Shown here: positions 1 through 5,448 of the stretch, one piece after another
Layout: the number at the start of each line of letters is the position of its first letter
Numbering within the stretch: the first letter of the stretch is position 1
Assembly (NCBI GenBank): GCA_002496955.1
Contig: DALZ01000152.1
Coordinates: forward strand, 1 to 8,637
Reading direction: 5' to 3'
DNA length: 8,637 bases
Origin: Euryarchaeota archaeon UBA128
GTDB taxonomy: Archaea; Thermoplasmatota; Poseidoniia; Poseidoniales; Poseidoniaceae
Notes under the pieces: generated by a model
Seen by the model: the letters and a program-made list of their open reading frames with translations, nothing else
The model's database searches: none
What the model was told of the DNA's origin: nothing
Program-made: the position numbers and the translations under genes

Positions 1-272
1 GTCAGTTGTGGCTCAAGTCCAAACCACAAGATTTGACCACCATTACCCTCGTCGTCCTCTGGTGGCTCATAGATGTGAATGAAAATAGGTTCCTTCGCCA
101 GATAAATAAGGTTGTAAGGTCGTGTCTTTTTTGCATCACGGTCCAATGGACCGTAATACATTGGCCTCGAACCATAACGCGACTCAAAATCACGAACCCA
201 ATTAGCAACGTGAGGATATGCAGCCATGACGCTATTGAGGTCGCCTTTTGCAAATCTCGATTCATCCGCCAT
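1..272 (-). CDS. flaI: Archaellum motor ATPase FlaI/ArlI, N-terminal part (cut by window edge)
   Basis: FlaI is the secretion-type ATPase that powers both assembly and rotation of the archaellum; it sits under the membrane with FlaH and FlaJ. Only the first 90 codons are present and the reading frame runs off the left edge, so the RecA-like ATPase core is not visible. What is visible fits the FlaI N-terminal domain: after a short helical start (residues 1-35) comes the family signature NLIY at 54-57, PIFIHIYE at 62-69, and the strand ending GLEPQL at 85-90. The start ATG at 270-272 has a GAGAGGT ribosome site (279-285) six bases upstream that overlaps the flaH stop codon, leaving an 11-base gap between the genes. 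Position directly after flaH is the classical order. A different-frame open stretch at 2-265 is a shadow. Identity is fairly sure; nothing can be said about catalytic residues. Confidence 0.85.
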   Translation of the reverse strand, partial: MADESRFAKGDLNSVMAAYPHVANWVRDFESRYGSRPMYYGPLDRDAKKTRPYNLIYLAKEPIFIHIYEPPEDDEGNGGQILWFGLEPQL

Positions 273-283
273 GATAATACCTC

Positions 284-1015
284 TCAACTAACTGCTGTAA
301 TATCCACGATGAAGCCCATGCTTGGCTCAACACGCCAGCCAACGCTGGTTTGAACTGGTCCAGCTGCCCTTAGGAATCTGGTCACGATAATGTTCCGTTT
401 TAGGTCACCGCCGATTAACGCAGTGGAAAGATCTAGAACCACTTCTGATGATGCACGTAAATTGTGTAAGAGTTTGTGATTCATTTCATCTGGGTCAACA
501 CACAGCATCACAGAGCGCCCTTCTGAGGTTATTTTTCTCAGCCTCTGCATCAGACTAAAGCGCTGATGTTCGTCGAGGTTATCGGGCATTAATGCACTTG
601 CTGAGTCAAGAATAACGACATCTGCCTCTGCCACTGCTTCACTGTCTAGCACCTCCTCTAATCCTACATCGACTCTCGCTTCAGCAACTGTGCCGAAGCG
701 AGAGAAAATCATCAAACGTCCTTCACGCAGCGAATCAGTCACCCCATAGCCAATTGATTCCATCTGCTCTATCCAGCCGCGAGTGGTTAATTCGGTGGTT
801 ACGACCAATACTTTGACTCCGTTGTCGAGCATGCCGTGGACTAAACGCTGAGCAATCAGCGATTTACCGGCACCAACTATTCCTTGTAGGACATACAATG
901 AACGATTGGGCAGCCTCAACCCCATAGTATCTGCCAGTGAATCGGTCTCTACATCAAAGGCAAAACCATCCTCAACCGGTTTGTGCGGGAAGTTTAGTGG
1001 GTCATCAGAGTTCAT
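284..1015 (-). CDS. flaH: Archaellum ATP-binding regulator FlaH/ArlH
   Basis: FlaH is a KaiC/RecA-like ATP-binding protein that forms a ring with FlaI at the base of the archaellum and is needed for assembly and rotation. The 243-residue product has the usual length. It carries a Walker A motif GIVGAGKS at residues 45-52 (GxxGxGKS pattern), the strand VVTTE at 71-75 typical of FlaH/KaiC, and a Walker B strand VVILDS at 133-138. A second strand, MLCVDP (170-175), follows a basic helix. An upstream in-frame ATG at 1064-1066 would add 17 residues, but the ATG at 1013-1015 is preferred because a perfect GGAGGT (1024-1029) lies eight bases before it and the extra residues look like read-through of flaG. 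With this start it overlaps the flaG end by 11 bases, which suggests translational coupling. Nothing looks broken. Confidence 0.92.
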   Translation of the reverse strand: MNSDDPLNFPHKPVEDGFAFDVETDSLADTMGLRLPNRSLYVLQGIVGAGKSLIAQRLVHGMLDNGVKVLVVTTELTTRGWIEQMESIGYGVTDSLREGRLMIFSRFGTVAEARVDVGLEEVLDSEAVAEADVVILDSASALMPDNLDEHQRFSLMQRLRKITSEGRSVMLCVDPDEMNHKLLHNLRASSEVVLDLSTALIGGDLKRNIIVTRFLRAAGPVQTSVGWRVEPSMGFIVDITAVS

Positions 1016-1508
1016 TGAGGCGCACCTCCGTTGATGCTGTTGCTTCTCCTTGATAGCCAGAAACAAAGACAGACTGTGCTAGAATTGTTAACTTGACATC
1101 TGTGTTATCTGCATAACCAAAGGCTCCGCTCAAAACCACCTCAAGCAAGTTAGTTTGATTCCACGCGCCCCCACCAGGTAAAACCGTTGTTGAAACATCT
1201 GAATCTTGAACTGCTTGTCCGTCTAATTGGACAAAAATGGTGTCTTCGTCTAAGATGTATTGGCCGGTGTTTTGTAGATAGAACGTTATGGTCTCCGTTG
1301 GGTTAGCGGGATCGTTATCATATGCTACATTAGATAAATCTCCAGCATATCCAAACGAGGTCTTAGAGTCCGCCTCCTGCTCTCGGCGTTCTTGTTCCAT
1401 AGCCGAAGTTATGTCGCCGTATTGACTGATTAATACCGCAGATACTGCTCCTGAAATTAACAATGCAGTGGCCAAGAAAATAAATGTTGATGCCCCGCCG
1501 TCTGCCAT
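1005..1508 (-). CDS. flaG: Archaellar stator-type protein FlaG/ArlG
   Basis: FlaG is a membrane-anchored protein of the space outside the cytoplasmic membrane. In characterised archaea it works with FlaF to tie the archaellar motor to the cell envelope. The 167-residue product begins MADGGASTFIFLATALLISG, the FlaG-type N terminus: a short polar leader and one hydrophobic helix (about residues 7-28), with no long cytoplasmic part. A short charged helix (37-48) follows, then a beta-sandwich with the family signature TITFYLQNTG (73-82) and an LDG turn at 95-97. One N-glycosylation sequon (NQT) lies at residue 117. The start ATG at 1506-1508 has GAGGT (1515-1519) six bases upstream. It starts nine bases after flaF and its end overlaps flaH. 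FlaF and FlaG share a fold; the FlaG call rests on the N terminus and on gene order. Confidence 0.8.
   Translation of the reverse strand: MADGGASTFIFLATALLISGAVSAVLISQYGDITSAMEQERREQEADSKTSFGYAGDLSNVAYDNDPANPTETITFYLQNTGQYILDEDTIFVQLDGQAVQDSDVSTTVLPGGGAWNQTNLLEVVLSGAFGYADNTDVKLTILAQSVFVSGYQGEATASTEVRLNEL
1024..1029 (-). promoter_or_regulatory. Shine-Dalgarno site that fixes the flaH start
   Basis: On the minus strand this reads GGAGGT and lies eight bases before the ATG at 1013-1015. It sits inside the last codons of flaG. Its quality and spacing decide the flaH start against the longer option at 1064-1066. Confidence 0.75.
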
Positions 1509-1517
1509 ATTAATACC

Positions 1518-2165
1518 TCACGCTATTGCTTTCGTTGTGCTAAATCCATTTGTTGAAATTGCCAGTGTCTGATAGACGTTACTGGGAATATTGCGCCATT
1601 GAACACCAATTGTGTCACTAGGATAGATGTTGTCCGAGTCTGCTGTGGGATCTAGGTCTGCAAGATTCGCCGCATTACTGCCATCGAGGAACAGCCAAAC
1701 CTCATCAACTGGAACAATAACTGAACCTGTGTTGGTTATGTTAGCATAGACTACTGTGACTCTACCGGTAACTGATATGCTACCATTTGCGCCGGTTGGT
1801 TGTGGGCCGTCGATTACAATATCTGGGTCGGACGAGTAATCCCCGCGGCTGGTGATTTCCGCAGAGATTATTGCTCCGTTTGCATCGACGGTAAATGTTC
1901 CAGAAAAACCAGAGCCTGTTGCGTTTGCAGCGCTTAAAGTTCCATCAACGTAGCCGGTTCCGCCATCATCAATTTGTAGGTTCAGTACTGCTCCTAATGC
2001 TAAGTCGGCATTATCAATAGTGAAGGCCGGTATCGGTTCATTGGCCGATTCGATGGTTTCTAGTGAAGATTCTAATCGAAGATCGATTGCATTTACTGCT
2101 AACGCTAATACAACCAACATCGACGTGCCTACAATTAGACCACCAACACCGACCGACGCACCCAT
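1518..2165 (-). CDS. flaF: Archaellar stator-type protein FlaF/ArlF with an inserted glycine-rich module
   Basis: FlaF is a monotopic membrane protein with an external beta-sandwich; in Sulfolobus it binds the S-layer and acts with FlaG as an anchor for the motor. The N terminus MGASVGVGGLIVGTSMLVVL fits the FlaF pattern (MG-S-V start, one hydrophobic helix at about 6-26). A conserved-looking sandwich follows near residues 135-162 (VTVVYANITNTGS, then VWLFLDG). At 215 residues it is longer than I expect for FlaF (about 140-170). The excess is a module at about 60-134 whose GGTGY...GDYSSDP pattern does not belong to the family (listed separately). Three sequons are present (NAT 82, NGS 127, NIT 142). 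The start follows the upstream stop by one base, with GAGGAG (2175-2180) as ribosome site. FlaF rather than FlaG is chosen from the N terminus and gene order. Confidence 0.75.
   Translation of the reverse strand: MGASVGVGGLIVGTSMLVVLALAVNAIDLRLESSLETIESANEPIPAFTIDNADLALGAVLNLQIDDGGTGYVDGTLSAANATGSGFSGTFTVDANGAIISAEITSRGDYSSDPDIVIDGPQPTGANGSISVTGRVTVVYANITNTGSVIVPVDEVWLFLDGSNAANLADLDPTADSDNIYPSDTIGVQWRNIPSNVYQTLAISTNGFSTTKAIA
1764..1988 (-). other. Glycine-rich 'GGxGY' beta module inserted in FlaF
   Basis: Residues 60-134 of FlaF contain GGTGYVDG (68-75), TGSGFSGTFTVDANGAI (83-99), then ITSRGDYSSDPDIVI (104-118). This is the pattern of the GGxGY...P.V.I repeats common in phage tail, surface and extracellular proteins: a strand, a GSG turn, TVD-NGAI, then a second GxGY/P strand. 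It separates the FlaF membrane helix from the C-terminal part of its sandwich. The boundaries are approximate. The resemblance is from pattern reading, not from a search. Confidence 0.5.
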
Positions 2166-2166
2166 T

Positions 2167-3027
2167 TCATTCTTCTCCTCTGAGTTGTTTTACCTGTCTC
2201 CAAGATGTCACTAATGCTGAAAACGTCAGCAATTCACGGTGTGGTAGATGGTCTTCTAGAGCCGCTTCTGCTTCACCCGGTGTTGCTAGTTGCACGATTG
2301 CCAAAACAGCATTACCTTCATCCTGATTTAGCATGCCGGAATTTATTGCTTTCTGAACAAAATTTACCGCCGCCATACCTGACATATTGTCTAGTAACAA
2401 TGCTGCAACTGTCGGCGCCCCAACTTTGTTAGCTTGGGTAGTCGGACCGGATGACGGAGCCACTAAGAATGGATTAGCCGCCAAAGCCTGTGCTTCATAC
2501 AACTCAACCAACGGGGCTTCATCATGAGCCATCAAACGATCAACACCGGCAGCAGGGATTACTTCTCCACTTGCGGTGATAATCGTATCTCCAGCATTCA
2601 TTTCCGCATCCATAGCGCCATGTTGATCGACGATTGGATTACCTTCTTCGTCGACCTTGTGCTCAACAGTATGAATCTGCATACTCTCTTCGATTCGCTT
2701 TTCCACCAGCCCAAGAACGTCCTCAACCATATCTAGACGGCTGCTAATCAACCGTTCTAGACCTGATGTATCGACTTGGGCATTGACCTGCGTTGGCTGT
2801 GCTGGTGCCATAGTTTGTGACACTGTGGGCACACTTCCAATGCTGTTCAACTTCGCCCTGGTCGGGCCTGGGGATATCGTCCATGCATCCTCTTCGCTGA
2901 GCTCGCCTTCCTCCGGAAGGGGAACCTGCTCGATTGCCACATTTGACAAAATTTTCAGTCGCTCTTCGCTCAGTTCTGCATCTGCATCTCGAATGTTACC
3001 TGTGTTATTACTAAATGGCCAAGCCAT
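2167..3027 (-). CDS. Archaellum-cluster protein in the FlaC/D/E position (uncertain family)
   Basis: I do not recognise this 286-residue protein by motif. By position, between the archaellins and flaF, it occupies the slot of FlaC/FlaD/FlaE, the cytoplasmic components that link the motor to chemotaxis and form the motor ring. It has no signal peptide or membrane helix. It starts MAWPFSNN, has an acidic low-complexity part (14-50), a Pro/Thr/Gln-rich linker (62-86), an amphipathic helix likely to coil (88-117), a polar middle with VDEEGNPIV (125-133), and a helical C-terminal region (about 203-282). In that region NFVQKAINSGMLNQDEGNAV (222-241) sits where FlaD/E proteins have their YY...GWIS segment, but the diagnostic aromatics are absent. 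The start ATG has GGAGGT (3034-3039) six bases upstream. A divergent FlaD/E-like protein is my best guess; a lineage-specific adaptor is the alternative. Confidence 0.55.
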   Translation of the reverse strand: MAWPFSNNTGNIRDADAELSEERLKILSNVAIEQVPLPEEGELSEEDAWTISPGPTRAKLNSIGSVPTVSQTMAPAQPTQVNAQVDTSGLERLISSRLDMVEDVLGLVEKRIEESMQIHTVEHKVDEEGNPIVDQHGAMDAEMNAGDTIITASGEVIPAAGVDRLMAHDEAPLVELYEAQALAANPFLVAPSSGPTTQANKVGAPTVAALLLDNMSGMAAVNFVQKAINSGMLNQDEGNAVLAIVQLATPGEAEAALEDHLPHRELLTFSALVTSWRQVKQLRGEE

Positions 3028-3045
3028 CAGTATACCTCCTTGCCA

Positions 3046-3064
3046 TCGAGAATGAAATTCTCAA
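3046..3064 (-). promoter_or_regulatory. Inverted repeat between archaellin 2 and the FlaC/D/E-slot gene
   Basis: On the minus strand GAGAAT, loop TTC, ATTCTC forms a perfect six-pair stem (3048-3062), extended by a U·G and a U-A pair to 3046-3064. It lies 12-14 bases after the archaellin 2 stop and before the ribosome site of the next gene (3034-3039), in the largest intergenic gap (49 bases). It has no T-run after it, so it is not a clear terminator. It may stabilise the abundant archaellin mRNA end or reduce downstream expression. Confidence 0.4.
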
Positions 3065-3076
3065 CAGCAAGCAACA

Positions 3077-3652
3077 TCAGATAACTGCAGTGCCGGTGTC
3101 TGGACTTGAGACACTAAGTGTCTCAAAAGTTGTACCACCACTCTCAACGTGAATGAATAATTGCGCTTCTTGTCCAGCAGATTGTGCTACTTGTGTTGCA
3201 TCACAAGTGTTGGCGGCAATCAAAATCTTGTATGGATTTTGGATAGCCATCGTTGCCTGTCCTGCACCAAACTGGGAAACTGATTGTAGTTGGACATTTG
3301 CTGCCGCAAAGCCGCCCGTAGTGCTGTCTTCATAACCGTTACCTGCATCGCAGAATAATTGCCAAGAGATTGAGGTGGCAGGGATGGTATCGCTACCAGC
3401 GGCTAGTCGTACATAGAGCACGTAGTCATCGTTGGCATCGACAAACCCTTGCATGATTGTAAGTTTACCAGATAATTCGTCAGAGGTATCATCACCCGCA
3501 GTCTGTGCGTTTTGTTGTAATTTTTCTGCAGTTTGGATGATGACTGCGGATGCTACAGCAGCAACAAGTATCAAAGAGATAAACACAATCATAGCACCGA
3601 TACCGATAGCTCCCCATGTGTCTTGTTCTTGATTATCTCTGGCTGTCTTCAC
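3077..3652 (-). CDS. flaB: Archaellin 2 (archaellum filament subunit)
   Basis: This 191-residue protein is a preflagellin. It is secreted through a type IV pilin-like route, trimmed by a FlaK/PibD-type peptidase and packed into the filament through its N-terminal helix. The leader MKTARDNQEQDTWG (1-14) precedes a likely cleavage before AIGIGAM. The core helix (15-50) with GIGAMIVFI and LILVAAVASAVII is the archaellin hallmark. The outer beta domain (about 60-191) has two cysteines (101 and 150). No N-x-S/T sequon is present. The start is GTG at 3650-3652, because no ATG precedes the conserved helix. It overlaps the stop of archaellin 1 in a GTGA arrangement, so translation is probably coupled. 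The N-terminal helix is almost identical to archaellin 1 but the outer domain is diverged. The leader lacks the basic residues usual just before the cleavage site. Confidence 0.93.
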   Translation of the reverse strand: MKTARDNQEQDTWGAIGIGAMIVFISLILVAAVASAVIIQTAEKLQQNAQTAGDDTSDELSGKLTIMQGFVDANDDYVLYVRLAAGSDTIPATSISWQLFCDAGNGYEDSTTGGFAAANVQLQSVSQFGAGQATMAIQNPYKILIAANTCDATQVAQSAGQEAQLFIHVESGGTTFETLSVSSPDTGTAVI

Positions 3653-4206
3653 ACTACCACCGTCCCGGAGGTTGTTGATGCACCGTATGATAATACTTCA
3701 TAGGTAAATCCAGAGTTTCCTGCTGCTATAGTTAATACGTGGTTTTGATTAGCATTTGGTGGGCAGTTGTTGCCATTTACTCCCAAGGTCACTTGATAAA
3801 CTTGCCCTGCTAATGCAGGTCCATTACCAGCGTTTGCTGACACTCCAACTGACCCTCCCAAATTTCCAGCATCAGGATCATTGGCCGTGCAGGTTATTGA
3901 CCAGGCGATATCAGCAAACTGAATCGATTCCGAGCCCGGAGCCAATTCGTAAGTCATTCTAAGGTCGCCAGCATTGTCAATAACAATACTCAGAGGCATA
4001 ATTTTCGATGCCATCTGGTCTTGTGTTTGGTCACCTGTGGTCTGTGCATTCTGCTGCAACTTCTCAGCGGTCTGTATAATGACCGCTGATGCTACCGCCG
4101 CCACAAGGATAAGCGCGATGAATACAATCATCGCACCGATACCCATTGCAGCAAGGTTATCGCTGTTTTCATTCTTCATTTCTTTTCTTTTCATATTTTT
4201 CACCAT
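3649..4206 (-). CDS. flaB: Archaellin 1 (archaellum filament subunit)
   Basis: Preflagellin of 185 residues, the first of two tandem archaellins. The basic leader is followed by NSDNLA and a likely cleavage after Ala19. The core helix GIGAMIVFIALILVAAVASA begins at residue 22 and continues to about 58; the outer beta domain runs to the C terminus with cysteines at 106 and 148. No N-glycosylation sequon is present. The start is uncertain: ATG at 4204-4206 is given here, but ATG at 4192-4194 (preceded by GGTGA) or 4177-4179 would give shorter leaders of 15 or 10 residues. The strongest ribosome-like sequence, GGGAGG at 4222-4227, is about 15 bases before the first ATG, which is far. A 48-base gap separates it from the upstream gene, and no TATA-like element is visible there. 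Identity as an archaellin is sure; the exact N terminus is not. Confidence 0.92.
   Translation of the reverse strand: MVKNMKRKEMKNENSDNLAAMGIGAMIVFIALILVAAVASAVIIQTAEKLQQNAQTTGDQTQDQMASKIMPLSIVIDNAGDLRMTYELAPGSESIQFADIAWSITCTANDPDAGNLGGSVGVSANAGNGPALAGQVYQVTLGVNGNNCPPNANQNHVLTIAAGNSGFTYEVLSYGASTTSGTVVV
3930..4145 (-). repeat. Archaellin tandem duplication, copy 1 (conserved N-terminal helix and the strand with the first Cys)
   Basis: Archaellin 1 residues 22-59 match archaellin 2 residues 17-54 at 36 of 38 positions. The DNA differs at many third codon positions, so the copies are old and held alike by selection on protein. The similarity drops after this helix but resumes weakly at the W...C strand. 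Copy 2 lies within 3077-3652. Confidence 0.75.
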
Positions 4207-4221
4207 TTTGTTTTTTCTCGT

Positions 4222-4237
4222 CCTCCCGCTTTACGGG
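4222..4237 (-). promoter_or_regulatory. Small hairpin overlapping the distant ribosome site of archaellin 1
   Basis: The minus strand holds CCCGT, loop AAA, GCGGG at 4225-4237 (four Watson-Crick pairs plus a U·G). The right arm shares three bases with GGGAGG (4222-4227), the only strong ribosome-site candidate before the archaellin start. If it folds in mRNA it would partly hide that site. The stem is short and could be chance. Confidence 0.3.
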
Positions 4238-4254
4238 TGGAATAGGATACGGGC

Positions 4255-5448
4255 CTAGGAACTACCTCCTGTGCCCATGTCGATGCTCAGTGGCATTCTA
4301 ATGACTGCCACCTCATCGGGGGTAAGACGTTCCACAAAGGGAACTTTGGCCGTAGTATAACCCGGAGGGAGCCACGGCGTGAGTAGAATATCGCTAAGAG
4401 GTTCCATAGAACGGTTCTGGGCTCTAATGGTGACCATAATTTCTCCGGATCGCATTTCATAGCCAGTTGAGACTGCTAATTTTCTTGACAATGGTATCTC
4501 ATCTGCACCATAGCGGCCTTCAGATTTGATGTCGAATCTTAATGGCAAATTGCCGCCAGGAGCAATTATTGGTAAATCGACAGACGAGGGAATTGAACTC
4601 CAGCCTTCAGGAACTGGAGGCGACAAACGCATTGCTGGCATCGCAATTGGACCATCATTAATCAGCCGCACCAACAACACACCGGTGTCTCCGCCAGCCG
4701 GCCATCTTGTATCGACACCGAGCCAAAAATGGCGGAAGAAGAACGGATTTAGCGTTGAAGTGTTGCCGCCGATAAGGTCATCGACGAGAAACTCAATTTC
4801 TGTTGCTGCTTGTCCAACATCGCCAATTTCTGCCGAGGATGTCGCTTTTCGTAGTCCGAGCAGAATGTTTTCCGCCTCGATTCGATCAATTTTCTTTTCT
4901 TTCAATAAACGGTGCAGCATCGCAATACTACGGCGCAGATATAGGACATCTTCCTCTAAGGTTATGAGCGCTTTTTCTGCCTTCTTAACACTACTCTTAG
5001 CCCGCTTGAGTTTATGCAGTGATAGGTATTTTTTGGCATCCACTATGTCAAGTTCGGTTGCGGCTAAAGAATTGGTGTCTTGTTGTATGACGCCCTGAAC
5101 CAAACTGTCTAGTTCTCTTGAGGCAGACATAATTCTACTCTCAACCTCTGAAATTGTTGACTCTGAAACATTGGCAGACTCTGCAACGTCATGTGATTGG
5201 TTGGCTATTTCTGGTTCACTCGGCTGTGTCAGTGGCGCAGAATCAAGGGGTTCTTGCACGAATTCTGCCATATGCTCATGACCACGAGCTTGGGATTCTT
5301 CTCCTGAGTCATCATAATCATTGACTGGTTGCGCATCAGGTTCATTCTCCATTTCTATGTCTTCGAGTTGAATTTCCTCTACGACTTCTTCCTCGAGAAT
5401 GTCATCGAGGTCGAATTCAACTTCGTCATCAGTATTTTCTTCAGACAT
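4255..5448 (-). CDS. Unrecognised soluble protein: acidic N terminus, coiled coil, C-terminal beta-sandwich
   Basis: I cannot assign a family to this 397-residue protein. No signal peptide or membrane helix is visible, so it is probably cytoplasmic. Residues 1-90 are very acidic and low in complexity. About 96-225 are helical: a Ser/Glu-rich helix, then a markedly basic heptad-like stretch (about 139-160, with KKYL, HKLKRAKSSVKKAEK), then LLKEKKIDRIEAENILLGLR (181-200). About 240-385 form a beta-sandwich with INDG (263-266), RLS (274-276) and PEGW (280-283), resembling NEW3/CARDB-type domains, plus a second half with TPWLPPGYT (357-365). The ribosome site AGGAGGT (5457-5463) lies in the last codons of the upstream gene; ATG at 5449-5451 is equally possible, while the start at 5467-5469 is rejected. 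It overlaps the upstream gene by eight bases, so the two products are likely partners. A scaffold or adaptor of the archaellum base is my inference. Confidence 0.6.
   Translation of the reverse strand: MSEENTDDEVEFDLDDILEEEVVEEIQLEDIEMENEPDAQPVNDYDDSGEESQARGHEHMAEFVQEPLDSAPLTQPSEPEIANQSHDVAESANVSESTISEVESRIMSASRELDSLVQGVIQQDTNSLAATELDIVDAKKYLSLHKLKRAKSSVKKAEKALITLEEDVLYLRRSIAMLHRLLKEKKIDRIEAENILLGLRKATSSAEIGDVGQAATEIEFLVDDLIGGNTSTLNPFFFRHFWLGVDTRWPAGGDTGVLLVRLINDGPIAMPAMRLSPPVPEGWSSIPSSVDLPIIAPGGNLPLRFDIKSEGRYGADEIPLSRKLAVSTGYEMRSGEIMVTIRAQNRSMEPLSDILLTPWLPPGYTTAKVPFVERLTPDEVAVIRMPLSIDMGTGGSS

Noticed and set aside
2..265. Minus-strand open stretch starting MNRDLQK
   Set aside because: It is out of frame with the FlaI N terminus that starts at 272, has no family pattern, and its start lacks the ribosome site. 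The 272 frame shows the FlaI signature.
1016..1066. Longer flaH start with 17 extra residues
   Set aside because: It would overlap flaG by 62 bases and has no good ribosome site, while the ATG at 1013-1015 has a perfect GGAGGT.
3046..3064. Intrinsic terminator after the archaellins
   Set aside because: There is no T-run after the stem, and the next gene follows closely with a strong ribosome site; kept only as a possible processing or attenuation element.
4207..4254. Separate archaeal promoter for the archaellins
   Set aside because: No TATA/BRE-like element can be seen in the gap or shortly upstream, so I do not annotate one, though a dedicated promoter would be biologically reasonable.
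4526..5098. Plus-strand open stretch of 190 codons
   Set aside because: It is antisense to the coiled-coil gene, with serine/arginine-rich composition typical of a shadow frame, and has no neighbours on that strand.
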